Numbered from the stretch's first letter, positions 35,140 to 47,363 are shown. The stretch: 64,000 nt of DNA from Trametes villosa (GCA_002964805.2 PUDQ02000105.1:186001-250000), one strand, 5' to 3'. Program-made: numbers and translations. Notes: generated by a model from the sequence alone, not told the origin.

Positions 35140-38100
35140 TCATATCTCGCCCTCCTCGGGAGTCTCTGCACGCGCCGGCGGTTCGATCGGTGCTGCCTTC
35201 TCGACCGGCGGTGCTTCCGGGGGGACGCTGTAGCGCGGCCTCTGCGTGAATCAATAAACGTCAGTGCGGCCGGGATGCGAGGCGAAGCGGAAGCCCGCAC
35301 CTTTTCCGCGCGCTCGTCAAACGGCCGATCCTCATACACGCCGCGATCACGTTTCTCGCGCGGGTCGGCCTCCTGATACAGCGACGAGCTCCTCGCCCGC
35401 TCCCTGAACGCAGGCGCAGGAACAGCCGCGGGAGGGACATCGTCCCACTCCGTGCGCGAGCCCCGGCGGTCCCGTCGGCGGTCGTCCCTGTCGTAGTCGC
35501 GGTGCCTCGAGGATCTGTAGTAGTCCCGGTCGCGCTCCCGGTCCCTATCCCTGTCGCGCTCGCGTTCTCTCTCCTTGTAGTACGGCTTGTCCTTCACGTA
35601 GTCGCGCTCCCGGCCGTGGTCCCGCGACGCATGGCGCCCGTGACTATCATGGTCCCTCTCTCGCCGGTCGCTCTTGGAATCGCGGTCATGGTGGCGATCC
35701 CGGTCGACGTCCCTGTCCCGGTCGCGATCCCGGTGGTCGCGGTCGCGTTCACGTTCCCGCTCACGGTCGCGCTCGCGCTCTTTCTCGCGTTCCGGTTCGC
35801 GCTCCTTCACGGGCTCCTTCCGCCGCCGGCTCGTCGTAGATGCGCCGTCCTCAGACGCCTCGCGTTCGCGCTCTCGCAGGCGTTCCTGTCAAATGAGCGA
35901 AGATGTGCATGAGCAAGGGCGCTTACATGCAGGCATGTTGCCGCAGACCTGCCTTCTGCCTCTTAACGAACTTGGCGAACGCAGCCTTGCGGCCCTCGTC
36001 GTCCTCGATCGCTTTATACTCGGTAAGCTCTTGCATAAAGGGCAGCGCCTGCGGTAAAGGGTCAAATTTCGTATATCTTCGAAATGCAGTGATGCTCACC
36101 TCCTCGTATGACAGGGCGGCGTCGTGCAGCTCCGGGACTTTCTTGAGGGCATACCGAAGGTCATCCTGCAGGTGACGCTGCTTCCGCTCGGCGCGACGCT
36201 TTTCCTCCGCTTGCTTCTTCAGAGCGACGTCATGCAGCTGACAAGGCGAGCCTCAGTTTCAAGCATTCCATGAAAGGTGAGTATATGCGTACCGATCGGT
36301 AGATCTCCTTCAGGTCCTCGTCGGCAAGAGCCTTCACGGCCTCATCCTCGTCGGCCTTGACCACTGCGAAGAACTCTTCCTCTGTCGTTTCGGGGCCGAC
36401 CTCGAACAGCTTAGGGCCCGGTTCAGCGGCGGAGCCCTCCGCCTTCTCAGCATTCTCGTCAGCTGGCTCTTCCTGCACCTTCGCACTTTCCTCAAGCACT
36501 TTGTTGTGGCGCTTGACGGCACCCATCGCGACCTCGATCTTCGCGTCGAGCTTCTGGTCGAGCGCGTCGACGATGTCCCAGAAAAGCTCGATAGGGTTCG
36601 AGCCGGGGTTGCCGAGCATGTTCAGGTAGCGCTCGTCTGTGGAGAAGCTGGGGTACACGTCCTTCCATTTGGTACGCGCCTTGATCTCACCAGCCTCGAC
36701 GAGGCCGTTGAGCAGTCCCTGTAGCCGCGTACCATGAGTGTCTGATTGTATGGGCGCGAGTCTGAGACTCACCTTGAACGCCTCGCGCGCCTTGCGCTCC
36801 TTGCGAGTCTTCTCGACCTGGCGCCGCCGCATCTGCTCTTCGAACTCACGCTCCCGTACACGACTGTAGTCCTCGAACGCCAGCAGGACGTCCAGAGTGG
36901 GGAGCTTCTGCAGTTCTGAATCGTCCTTCCACTCATCGGACTCCAGCACCAGCTGGTACGCCTGCCGCCACCGAGTGAGGACGTCGACATCGAGTCTCTT
37001 GAAGAGCGCGACGATCTTCGAGATGCTGCGCGCGCGAGCGGCACGCGTCTCTTGCTATGGGACGAGATGCAGGATGAACTCATGCGGCCCACACGTGAGA
37101 GTAGCAAAGACGTACCACTTCGCGCTGCTTCAGTTCGTTGACGTACTCCTCGAAGATGAGCTTCCTCTCCGCCTCGACTCTTGCTTGTTGCCAGATGGGA
37201 TGCTGAGCGAACAGGCGATCGGCGGTGGCAAAAGTCGTGTAGTGGAAGACGTTGGGGTTTCCCTTGAGCATGTTGCGGATGGAGGGCCGGAGCTTGGAGA
37301 GACGAGCTTCACGCTCCTCCTGCTCCTTAGCACGGAGCCCATCGACATACTGGAGCACGACCTTCAGAACACATTCATCCTTATCCAGGATATAAGCTCA
37401 CCTTCTGCCACGTCGCCTTTTTCTCGGCCAGGGTGTTGAGAGCCTTGTACAGAGGATCAGTGATAATAGCTCTCATCGTCTGATCCCACGTCCAGTTCGC
37501 GTCCACGCCCGCCTTCCTCAGCAGGTGCGTGAACGCCTTCTCTCCCTCCTCGACAGTCGCGAAGCCGTTGTGCGGGATGACCGGATCGTCAGGCAGATTG
37601 GGGCGGGCAGGGAGGACGCTTGCAGCGCTGAACGGGAGACCGCCGGTATGCATGCCCACCGCGCCATTCTGGCCGTTGAGCTGAGGCTGAGAACCGGGGG
37701 CGAATGAGGATGTGTCAGTCCCGCCTAGAGCGTTGGGAGCACCTTGCATGGGGGCAGGCGCGAAGCCCGTGCCGGGGCTGCGGTGCACGCCTTCAGCTCA
37801 CGGTCAAGCAATCGAGGGCGGCGCACTTACACTAGTGCTGAGGTGGGTTGCGCGGCGGGGCCCTCCTTCTCGACCTTCTCTAGGAGCAAGAGCAACTCAT
37901 CTGGCATGTCCCACTTCGACTCCTTGGTCTCCGTCTATGAACGGGACGTCAGCTACGAACCAATATCTCCAGCCTTCACGACGTACGTTGTAGTAGTACT
38001 TCCGCCCGCCGGAGAAGTACTCCTTCCATTTGGTCTGGTTCAAGGCTTTCTGGATGACAAGAGAGTCTGTATTAGACGTTCGCCCTCCACCAGGCTCGCA

Positions 38101-38324
38101 CGCACCTCGAACGGCGTTTTCAGGTCTGAGTGGTTCGTTAGTCTCATAGAATCAGGATGAGCCCCAATATCGACACACCATCTGGCTTCTCCCATACACT
38201 CTCCCTCGTCTGTGTGTTGAACCAGTAGGTACGACCTTCTGGGTTCCGGTGTTCGGTCTGCCGAAGCATTCAATGATGAGAAGTTTGTGCAAGCGATTGA
38301 CAAGTCACGTACCCAGAGACTCAT
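35140..38324 (-). CDS. PRP40: Pre-mRNA-processing factor PRP40 (WW and FF domains)
   Basis: U1 snRNP component that bridges the 5' splice site and branch-point proteins and contacts the RNA polymerase II tail. Two WW domains open the protein: [20 protein letters not shown] ending VWEKPDDL, and [16 protein letters not shown] followed by [14 protein letters not shown]. After a Pro/Gly-rich linker come FF domains: [60 protein letters not shown] and others. The C-terminus is an extreme Arg/Asp/Glu repeat region ([14 protein letters not shown]) at about 35330-35800, like the tail of human PRPF40A and absent from yeast Prp40. It ends [10 protein letters not shown]. The first exon encodes only MSLW. 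Confidence 0.95.
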
Positions 38325-38879
38325 TGCTGCACCCCTTTCCTAGCAGTACCTAGCAGTAAGAGCGCAAAAGATGAAGATGAGAGCAGAGGGAGAGCTTCCA
38401 GACGCTGCGGTAGAAGAGGTACGAGGAAGAGGCAGGAGGCGCGCTACCCCGCGTATGGCTTGAAGTTGTAATGCTAACGGTTGTAATGCGGCTAATAAAA
38501 ACGTTGGTATCTCAGATAGCCCACCAATAGTGAGCAGCCCCTTGATTATATGGAGCCTTAAGAACTTTGTATGTTCCTTGGCTTCACAGCTTAATAATAC
38601 TTAGTTGCAATCCCCTCGTCTCCTCGTTCTTGAACGATTCTCCATCTTCCAAACGTACCAACCTCTCGCTCAACGCTCAAATTGCGAGACCCCGTTCCTG
38701 CCTCACCGACAAATGTGGCAAGCCGAACGTACCATGTCGCATCGAGTTCGACGGCTGGGACGAGCTCTGCGATCAAGTCCGCAGTGAATGCGTACACATA
38801 ATAGCAGCCGAGGCATCGTGTTACACGTACTTGCTCCTACAGGCCTTCAAGCACACGCTATCGGCGCACACCCCTCAGC
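38325..38879. other. Divergent intergenic region, PRP40 and F-box gene
   Basis: About 555 bp. A frame of 125 codons at 38567-38944 overlaps the F-box gene's first exon but lacks family features and is better explained as leader sequence. No repeat seen. Confidence 0.4.
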
Positions 38880-40421
38880 ATGAAGTTGGCAAACTATATG
38901 CAAGAGAAGTTGGCCAATATGCTCAACGTAAGGAGTGCTTCTGAATATCGGCCGTGCAATCCTCTAAACGTCGTGTCCGCAGACCACACCGACCCCCGAT
39001 TCACCTCTGCCTCGTGCTAGACTCTCGTTCGACGACGTTCCGCCAGAGCTCGTTCACGAGATCCTCATGCTCGTCCCTCAGCCGTCTGTCCTCAGTTTCG
39101 GCCTGACCAGCCGAAGGAATTACGAGCTCTGTCAGCCGGCCTTGCACTACAGGATCGTGTTGACCCACACCAGCCTCAACGCCCTCCACTTCCCAAAGAT
39201 TGCTCGCGACGACCCCGCTCTTCTCTGGGTCAAGGAGCTGAAGATCGGTGACCCGAGCGGCTGCGGATGGGACGTTCTCAGCGATAGCTCAATCCTGACG
39301 GTGTTCCCCAATCTGTGCTTGGTGGATGCCGTCAACCACGCGCCTATGAGAGGGTGGGCTGGGCTTCTCCACGTTCTCAGCAGTCTGCCTTCTACCATGG
39401 CGTACCTCAGCGGGAATATCTATCTTATGGGCGATTCAGACGTGTGGTCCACTGATGTAAGTCGTCCTCCAAATCATCGTCATCGCTCTTTGTCTTAGCG
39501 TTTGTTGATAGCGCGCATACACTTCGTACAAGACGCTCTCTCTGACATTCAAAATACAACATAGAGAACTTGAAGTCCTACCTGGCTACTGCACCCTTCC
39601 ACCGACACTATCAGTAAGCTTCCCCAATCTTGTAGTCCTCTCGCTGGAGTTCGACTTTCTATCCATCGACGTGCTTGGATTCTGGATCAAGAGCTACTTT
39701 CCTGCTCTCACCTCCTTCACTCTCATCGGCAGAACCCTCCCCGCATTCCCCTCCCCTCTGATGTCTACAGACGAGGAGGCAGCGGTAGCTGGATTTTTCA
39801 CCCGCCACGCGCCTACCCTTCGAAAGCTATGTATCCCCACGATGTCACTGTCTACCGAGTCGGCCCCCCAATTCTCTAGCGTTCCCTGGAAGCTCTGCCA
39901 TTTGCAAGCTTGCGCGCATACAATATGCGTGCTTGCGGAGTCGCCAGCGCTATCTGTCACGCTCCAAACGCTCGATATCACTGCCTGCTACCACTCCGAT
40001 TTCTTGCCTCCCCGCGTACTGGATTCTGTCCATACGCTCCACGCGGAAGTGATCGATCTTGAGCCAACCTGGTGGGGCGAGGTCGCTTGCCTCGCCCCCG
40101 GGATTCACACTGTCGTGTTCCGGTTCAAAAACGAAACATACGATGTAAGTCTCCGCGTTTACATCATATGCAATGTACTCCTGAAGCGACTCCGCTTTGC
40201 TCTGGCAGTATTCGTCGCTCAAGACCGCCTTGACTGGCCTCCAAGTTCAACAGGACGTCCTCCGGAGCTGGAAAGCGCTAGAGAAGGTTGTCGTTATTCC
40301 AGCTCAAGAAGAGGCTGCCACTTTCGTTCCGGTGCGGGACGACAGGTCAGGCTACGTCGAGCTTCGGCCCATGCCGGCGTTGGAGGGTGCCTTGGGTAGG
40401 GCGAGTGCACGCAGTCGCTAG
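38880..40421 (+). CDS. F-box protein with LRR-like region
   Basis: Predicted substrate receptor of an SCF ubiquitin ligase. The first exon (MKLANYMQEKLANMLN) joins by a 55 nt intron to TTPTPDSPLPRARLSFDDVP, then the F-box VPPELVHEILMLVPQPSVLS plus FGLTSRRNYELCQPALHYRI. The rest is a set of leucine-rich stretches (FPNLVVLSLEFDFLSIDVLG, TLRKLCIPTMSLSTESAPQF, TLQTLDITACYHSDFLPPR) as in the many F-box/LRR proteins of agaricomycetes. The last exon holds VLRSWKALEKVVVIPAQEEA and ends GRASARSR. Substrate unknown. Confidence 0.75.
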
Positions 40422-41893
40422 GAGGGCATCAGGTTGTACGTCGCATATTCTTGAATTTGCTATGAAAGACTGGATCCTGCTGCTTCTCGTCACACGTGTA
40501 GGAAGCATCTCTTGGGACGTGTAGCAGTGGGCTAATTCAATCGTCGCCTATATGCTGGGTTGTTGGGAGCAGCCATTCAGGTGGGTGGGGTCGTGGCATT
40601 TCCGCAGAGACTGGTACGCATTCAATCTTCACGTCTACAATCTCCCCAGCGACAGCGGGCCTTGTTTTTAAACTTGCTCCACTAGAATCTACTCCACTAT
40701 GCACCCTACATGTCAACGGCTGAAAACGGTGCGTGTGTGCGTCTCGGAGAGATGGTCTCCAAGAACACGTCTCGAACGAACAGCGAGCGGTCAGTGACAT
40801 CCCCTATCCCTCTGTACTATCGGCCATGACGACGAGCTAAAAACCAGTTTACAGCACCTCGGCCGATACGGACAAGACTCCTGGAGCTCTAGAGCCGTTC
40901 GCATTTCAGCACGCTCACTTGTAACGTCAACATCGACGGGCGCATTGTATCAAGCCGCCGCGAAATCAGTCTGACCACGTATGCCTGATGTCACTAGGCG
41001 GTATGATGCTGTTCCATGCTTCGCGTTCTTCCGACATCAGCGCTCAGCATCCCCCCGCTATTTCATCGGTTGTGGAAATAACGCCGTCTGTTCAGAGGTC
41101 CGAAGCGATATTGTCTCTAAAACCTCCAAAACCCAAGCAGGGGCCAGCCACTGGCACGCATGTCATACCGTTGTCCTGGGTGGCTAATGCATGGCGGCTA
41201 GAAACGAGCGCAGGGCTGCTACATATCGCTTTGACCTGTTCATGAACGCTACGACCCTGCTGGTGTGCCCCCTCTTCGGGTGAACCTGCTGGTCTGCTGG
41301 TCTTACCTCAAGAGTCTAAATATAGCGTTGTGGGTGTAGCGGATATGAACTGAATGGAGCCATAGATACGAGTGTCTAGAAGATACTATAGCCCCCGAGA
41401 AGGTACCGTAGAAGTCTACTGCGCACTCTACCTAAGTGTCTAACCGGAACCGTCCACAGGTCCTTCATATTGCCACAGCCATATCGTGCTGCCTTCGTCT
41501 GGGTCGCACTACCGCGTCCATGAAGCCAGACAGCCCTTGGCGAACATATCAACCACTGGAGTCCGTCAGTCATAACCTCCTGCGTGTGACCAGATATTAT
41601 TATGCCTTTAACATGTGCGCCGAGAAGAGAAGCCCGAAAAAGAGGGTTGTCAAGTGAGCCCATACGTGGGGCGACTTCAAAGACCGACGAGTCGGCATGA
41701 CGTCCGCGCGCATCCCAACCGGATATTCCCCGGCGGACGTACTGGATTCGTTAACCTCTTCATGCGGGCTGCGGCGGTGCAGCCGTTTTTGAGCCCGAGA
41801 AGCCGTCGGTTCTGGGGTTCGGGCCTCAGGGATCCGTGGTCAGTTTGCACCTCCGTGTCCGTGCCGTTCCGCTGATTGGTCCTCTGGCAGAAT
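40422..41893. other. Gene-free region upstream of the MITE-like element
   Basis: About 1.47 kb without a supported gene. Short frames at 40537-40800, 40981-41245 and 41376-41875 show no family features. A small palindrome lies at 41681-41692. It may be decayed sequence. Confidence 0.45.
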
Positions 41894-42355
41894 GGGTGAC
41901 TATCCGTAGGCCGTCTGGATACACTTCTGGACGATCCAAATTCCAGACGAAAGTATCTCGAAAGTTCAGCGTGACATTTTGAAAGTCCGACCGCCGTTCC
42001 AAATCTCGCTTATGGCGCCTAAGCGCCCGTGGAGACGTTCCAAATGCCAGAATCTGTAGGAGGGGGGGTCCCCCCCCTACAGATTCCAGACGGCCTTTCC
42101 AAACCCTCCAGACTTCGCTTAACCACTCGGCGCCGCCTGAGCGAGTGATCCGTTTCCTGTCTTAGAAACACCTGGCCCGGGGAATGATATCATAGCTAGC
42201 GCTATCCGGTGTTTCCAACATCTTCCAAACTGTAACTAAACTGGAACGTCGCCGGCTTACGGTTTGGCGCAAGCCCTTGACATCGCCTCCGTCACGCTTT
42301 TTCAAAGACCGCCGTTTGGAAAAAGTGTATCCAGATTTCCTGCGGATAGTCACCC
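41894..42355. mobile_element. 462 bp MITE-like DNA transposon with 33 nt terminal inverted repeats
   Basis: The ends 41894-41926 and 42323-42355 are inverted repeats matching at 29 of 33 positions; both begin GGGTGACTATCCG. The trinucleotide AAT flanks both ends (41891-41893 and 42356-42358), a likely target-site duplication. There is no coding frame, so the element would be non-autonomous. Inside, TTCCARA/TCCAGAC-type motifs recur, and a G/C-tract hairpin lies at 42051-42085. A 3 bp duplication is typical of PIF/Harbinger elements, but the superfamily is inference. The element sits about 500 bp upstream of the GH7 start codon. Confidence 0.85.
42051..42085. repeat. Near-perfect G-tract/C-tract hairpin inside the MITE
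   Basis: AATCTGTAGG, A, seven G, T, eight C, then TACAGATT. The arms pair over 16 bp with one bulged A and almost no loop. The G run could also favour unusual DNA structure. Confidence 0.9.
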
Positions 42356-42856
42356 AATATTCGTTTTGAGCGGGTCCTCTTCGGGCTCGGCCCAGCTGGT
42401 CGCTCCACCGTCATCGCTTCTGCCAACACCCCCACCCCCGGCTGGGGTAATGAGAGTTCACGAAGAGACTCGAACTACCCGCAGCGCTCATGTGCATCCC
42501 AACCGACGGGGCCTCTTCGGGCTGCTCAACAACATCAGCCCGTATGGAGGAGGGCTTCAGGGAGATTTTCCCCTTCGGCTCTCCCCCGTGTCCTCGGATT
42601 CTTTCCGGTGCCCCCGACCCGCACCCAACTTGGCATGGAGGGCGCACCGTACCCCGCGGAACACATGTCTCTGTGCAACGGCGGCGGGAGAACCGCAATG
42701 TTCCTCCCGCTGTTCACCTCGCAGCTGAGCCCGCCGACCCCGGATTTATTCCGTTGTCCAGCGGTATAAAACCCGCCTCGAGCAACCTCCAACCTCATCG
42801 ACTCGACAGTCGCTCTCCGGCATCTGCAACCACCAACCCAGCTCCAGCAGACCGAC
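42356..42856 (+). promoter_or_regulatory. Promoter region of the GH7 cellobiohydrolase gene
   Basis: About 500 bp between the MITE and the GH7 ATG. A TATA box (GTATAAAAC; TATAAA at 42765-42770) lies 87 bp upstream of the ATG. Upstream, CCCCGG and CTGGGG sites (around 42440 and 42740) fit the SYGGRG consensus of the carbon-catabolite repressor Cre1. Actual binding is not shown. Confidence 0.65.
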
Positions 42857-44340
42857 ATGTTCCCCACCGCCACTCTCCTCTCGCTCTCCTTCGCAGCGAT
42901 CGCCTACGGCCAGCAAGTGGGCACGCTCACCGCCGAGTCGCACCCCAAGCTCAGCGTGCAGCAATGCACAGCGGGTGGCAGCTGCCAGACCTTGCAGCGC
43001 TCCGTCGTGCTCGACTCCAACTGGCGGTGGCTCCACTCGACCTCCGGCAGCACGAACTGCTACACCGGCAACACCTGGGACACGTCGCTCTGCCCCGACC
43101 CCACTACGTGCGCGTCGAACTGCGCTCTCGACGGCGCCGACTACTCCGGTAAGGCATCATACGTTAACGACCCGAGATATTTCTGTGTGCTGACGAACGC
43201 CTCTAGGTACCTATGGGATCACGACCAGCGGCAACCAGCTTAACCTGAAGTTCGTCACCAACGGGCCGTACTCCAAGAACATCGGCTCCCGCGTCTACCT
43301 CCTCTCCGAGGACGATAGCACGTACGAGATGTTCAACCTCAAGAACCAGGAGTTCACGTTCGACGTCGACATGTCCAACCTCCCGTGCGGCCTCAACGGC
43401 GCGCTCTACTTCGTCGAGATGGACAAGGACGGTGGCTCGTCCCGCTTCCCCACCAACAAGGCCGGCTCCAAGTACGGCACGGGCTACTGTGACACCCAGT
43501 GCCCGCACGACATCAAGTTCATCAACGGCGAGGTAGGTCGGCACAACCTCATGCTCTAGAACTATGTTCACAGCTTCATGCCAGGCCAACGTCCTTGGCT
43601 GGGAGGGCTCCGACAGCGACCCAAACGCCGGTAGCGGCCAGTACGGCACCTGCTGCAACGAGATGGACATCTGGGAGGCGAACCAGAACGGCGCGGCGGT
43701 GACGCCGCACGTCTGCTCCGTCCAGGGCCAGACACGCTGCGAGGGCACGGACTGCGGCGACGGCGACGAGCGGTACGACGGGATCTGCGACAAGGACGGC
43801 TGCGACTTCAACTCCTTCCGCATGGGCGACCAGTCCTTCCTCGGCCTCGGCAAGACCGTCGACACCTCGAAGAAGTTCACCGTCGTCACCCAGTTCCTCA
43901 CCGCGGACAACAGCACGTCCGGCGCGCTCTCCGAGATCCGCCGGCTGTACGTGCAGGACGGGAAGGTGATCGCGAACTCGAAGACGAACATCCCCGGCAT
44001 GGACGCGTTCGACTCCATCACCGACGACTTCTGCAACGCGCAGAAGGAGGCGTTCGGCGACACCAACTCGTTCGAGAAGCTCGGCGGGCTCGAGGTGATG
44101 GGCACGGCCTTCGAGAAGGGCATGGTCCTCGTCATGAGCATCTGGGACGACCACGAGGCGAACATGCTCTGGCTCGACAGCGACTACCCCACCGACGCCG
44201 ACGCCTCCAAGCCCGGTGTCGCTCGTGGCCCGTGCCCCACCTCTTCGGGTGTTCCCACCGACGTCGAGTCGCAGAGCGCAAACGCGAACGTTGCCTTCTC
44301 CAACATCAAGTTCGGCCCCATTGGCTCGACCTACGCATAA
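42857..44340 (+). CDS. cel7: GH7 cellobiohydrolase without a cellulose-binding module
   Basis: Secreted exo-cellulase that releases cellobiose from reducing chain ends of cellulose. A signal peptide ([20 protein letters not shown]) precedes the mature start [19 protein letters not shown]. The active site [14 protein letters not shown] motif is present as [14 protein letters not shown], giving the nucleophile Glu, the Asp and the acid/base Glu. The disulfide-rich pattern ([36 protein letters not shown]) is intact. It ends [12 protein letters not shown], where the catalytic domain normally ends, so there is no linker or CBM1. Two introns, 43150-43206 and one at about 43531-43581. White-rot fungi commonly have several such genes. 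Confidence 0.95.
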
Positions 44341-44574
44341 GTGAGTTCTCTCGCGCACCTATTATATGCTGCAGCATCTTGACCGACGTGCGCAGGTTCA
44401 TCACGGGGTAGCTGTATGGAGTAGTGCCAAAAGTTCAGAGACCGTGGATATTCTTACCATTCCGAGCGTTCTTGTGTAACTGTCTAGCGTTCGCGAAAAG
44501 AGTTTCTTTCACATCCCATGCATCGGATCGAAATGGACAGGGAACTCCACGAGTGATAAAAAGCACAGGGAAGC

Positions 44575-46003
44575 CTACAAAAAGAACGTCCGTCTTGTAG
44601 TCTCCAACTCCGGCTGAAGACGAAGGGGTGAATATATGCAGCTTATGCGGGCGACAGTCACGTACCTTCCACATCCACAAATATTCGTCCTCCGTCGGAG
44701 GCAGAACCTTCTTCTGCTTCGGCGGCTCCTGCTTTTCCGCGTCCTCGTTGTCGTCCTGCGCCGGTGCGCCGGTCTCCCCCATCTCGATGTCCTTCAGCGC
44801 CTGCTTTTCCTGCTCCTCTTCCGCCGCGTCGAATTCCAGGTGTTTGCTCGGTGCACCCAGGTTCTTCACCGCAGGCAGCCCCTTCTTCATGTACCGCAGC
44901 TTCAGCGTGAACCGCGGCCCGATCTCCTGCAGCGCGACCTTCTCCGTCGACCGGAACGCGTACCGATGCCTCCGGAAGAAGAGAAAGTCGCGTTGGTTGT
45001 GCAGAGTCACCACCTGCCGCCCCTGGAACTCGGGCATGGGTGGGAAGAATGTCTGGAAGAGACGGCCGACGGTGTGGCCTAGCCGTGTGACGAAGCCGTT
45101 CAACACCAGCTCAGGGTAGTGCGCCGTCGCACGCGCGTGGCCCTACGTTACATGTGCATTGGTAAGACCTGCGAACATGTTGACAGAGGAGAAGTGCCAC
45201 ACCGAGATTTTCTGAGAGAGCTCGACCGACGTGAGCTTGAAGTACGCCGTCGGGCCGTTAGGCAGGTACACCATGGTGATGGCGTCTGAGGACTGAGAGT
45301 CAGCGCATACGTCGAATGCTATGTGCGGCATCCGACACTTACTCGCTTTCTTCATATCCTCGTTCACAACCATGAGATGGCTATAGCCACGGTTCGCGGC
45401 CCATCCCGCGATCCTGCCCACCTCGAAGCCCTTCCCCTTCTTCCGACGGATAAACTCCGCCCCAGGGAACACCCCGACAAGCTCGTCGCAGAAGTCGTAC
45501 GTCGACCGGGTCGCCTTGGGGGAGGTAGTGACGAGTACCTTGGGAGGCACGCTCGGATCGAAAGCCCCAGAGAAATACGCTGCGAACGGGTCGTTCGCAA
45601 TGTCTGCCGCAGACTCGTCCTCTGGCTGTTGTACGGCTTCCCCCTGACCGTTTGCAGAGGATGAGGGGTCGCCTTCCGAAGTCAGTGTCGATGGGCCCGC
45701 CTCGGAGTTTGGGTTTGCGGTGAGGATGGAGGGGTCGTACTCGCGAGTGTTGTCGAGTGTGCGGGGCACATTCTCTGCCAGCCGTTTCTGTAGGGATTGA
45801 ACGGGCTCAGTACCGCGTACCAGATCAACAGTACGGTGCGCGCAGCGTACCTTTTTCGCTAGGGGGTCATTGGCCTCCGCCTTCGCCTGCGCGAGTCTCC
45901 TCTGCAGCTTTTCCTGGTTCTTGGCCTTCTTCTGCTTGCGCGCAACCTCCTCGCGCTTGACCTTGTTTTTTATCGTCGACGGCTCAAAGCGGGCTGTAGG
46001 CAT
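44575..46003 (-). CDS. RPF1: Ribosome production factor 1 (RPF1, Brix domain)
   Basis: Nucleolar Brix-domain protein needed for large ribosomal subunit assembly. The N-terminus is a basic coiled coil ([20 protein letters not shown]), then [20 protein letters not shown] as in homologues. Brix core blocks are [100 protein letters not shown] and [16 protein letters not shown]. The last exon gives [14 protein letters not shown], the typical RPF1 end. The ATG at 46003 is used because the in-frame codon upstream is GTG. Convergent with the GH7 gene. Confidence 0.93.
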
Positions 46004-46186
46004 GTTCACCGTTTGCTCTCTCGATGGCGGTGAAGGTGCGAGGGTGGGAGGGTGTCTGCGGAGGTGGTGGCCGCGCGCGAAGTGCCCGCGTCCAAAATTC
46101 TAGCAGAGATCGGGCGGCGAAAGCATTCCCACGGTACCTCTTCCTCGTCACGACCACCGACGCCCCCGCCACGCCTCCTGCCCTCC
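46004..46186. promoter_or_regulatory. Divergent promoter region, RPF1 and p24 gene
   Basis: 183 bp between two start codons on opposite strands. No TATA-like motif is obvious. Confidence 0.5.
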
Positions 46187-47038
46187 ATGGCTTACCCCCG
46201 GCGGCCCCCATTGCTCTCGCTATGTCTTCTGCTTGTCTTCGCCGCGGCCGCGAACGCGCTGCACTTCTACCTGGACACCAACGAGAAGCGGTGCTTCATC
46301 GAAGAGCTGCCCACGGACACCGTCGTGGAGGGTGCGTCCGCCGTGCCGCTGTCGCGAGGTTAGACCTAACATCTCGCGCAGGACACTATAGGGCCCTTGA
46401 ATGGTCGGAGACAGAGCAGAAATACATTGAAAACCCCAACCTGGGTGTCCTGGTTGAAGTGGACGTGAGTCTTACGCCACATGCCCCCCGCATATGCATA
46501 TCCATGCCACCCCTTCCCCTCACCTCACGCGCCGCATGCCCTGCAGGAACTCGAGACGGGCCATAACGTTGTAAAGACCCGCGGGCCGTCGGACGGCCGT
46601 TTCACGTTCACCTCGCACGACTCGGGCGACCACTCGATCTGCCTCTCGAGCAACTACGGCACCTCCTGGTTCTCGAGCACGCACATCCGGCTCTACCTCG
46701 ACGTTGTCGTCGGCAGCACCAAGGCCGACGCGGACCACGACCGCTCGCACGTCTCCGAGCTCTCCCAGAAGCTGCGCGACCTGAACATGAAGCTCGAGGA
46801 CATCCGCCGCGAGCAGCAGTACCAGCGCGAGCGCGAGGCCGCCTTCCGCGACCTCAGCGAGGACACGAACTCGCGCGCGGTCTGGTACACGCTCGCGCAG
46901 ATCGGCGTCCTCATCGCGACGTGCGTGTGGCAGCTCCGGCATCTCAGGGTGAGTGGCCAATATACCGGGGTGCGAGGGGCGTGGTATGCTAATGAGTTTA
47001 ATTGGCAGCGATTCTTCGAGGACAGGAAAATGCATTAA
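46187..47038 (+). CDS. p24-family cargo receptor (TMED4/9, Erp1-like)
   Basis: Type I membrane protein cycling between ER and Golgi in COPI/COPII vesicles as part of p24 complexes. A signal peptide (LLSLCLLLVFAAAANA) precedes ALHFYLDTNEKRCFIEELPT. The GOLD domain contains ALEWSETEQKYIENPNLGVL, GRFTFTSHDSGDHSICLSSN and RLYLDVVVGSTKADADHDRS. A coiled coil (SQKLRDLNMKLEDIRREQQY) leads to the membrane segment WYTLAQIGVLIATCVWQLRH. The cytosolic tail is RFFEDRKMH: the FF COPII-type signal is present, the classic KK is not. Overall pattern matches the alpha subfamily. Introns lie after VVE, after VEVD and after HLR. Confidence 0.9.
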
Positions 47039-47363
47039 TGCACTAATATCCCCTGATGTTCACTAAGACTATATATATTGGGCTGGTCTTCCTTGTATAG
47101 GGTGTCCGATGCCCCGGTAGGAGGGCTAAAATGTGTGGTACACGCACGAAGTCCGGTCCGCTGAACCAGGTGCTCGGCGGAACATGTTCTGTGGAACATG
47201 CATACGGAGGCCCCGGACCGCTTGGTCACCGGTCACTAGCAGGTGAATTAGATGGGTCACTGTTCCTATGCTCGCAGAGTGCTGCTGGGTACACACCATC
47301 TGATAATACAACCACAAAGGTGGGGATTACATAGCGCGGTATATCTCGCGCAGGCGAAGCAGA

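Noticed and set aside
38567..38944. Separate small gene upstream of the F-box gene
   Set aside because: The 125-codon frame has no family features and overlaps the better supported first F-box exon.
43203..44165. 320-codon minus-strand frame over the GH7 gene
   Set aside because: Shadow of a strongly biased coding sequence; the plus-strand GH7 reading is certain.
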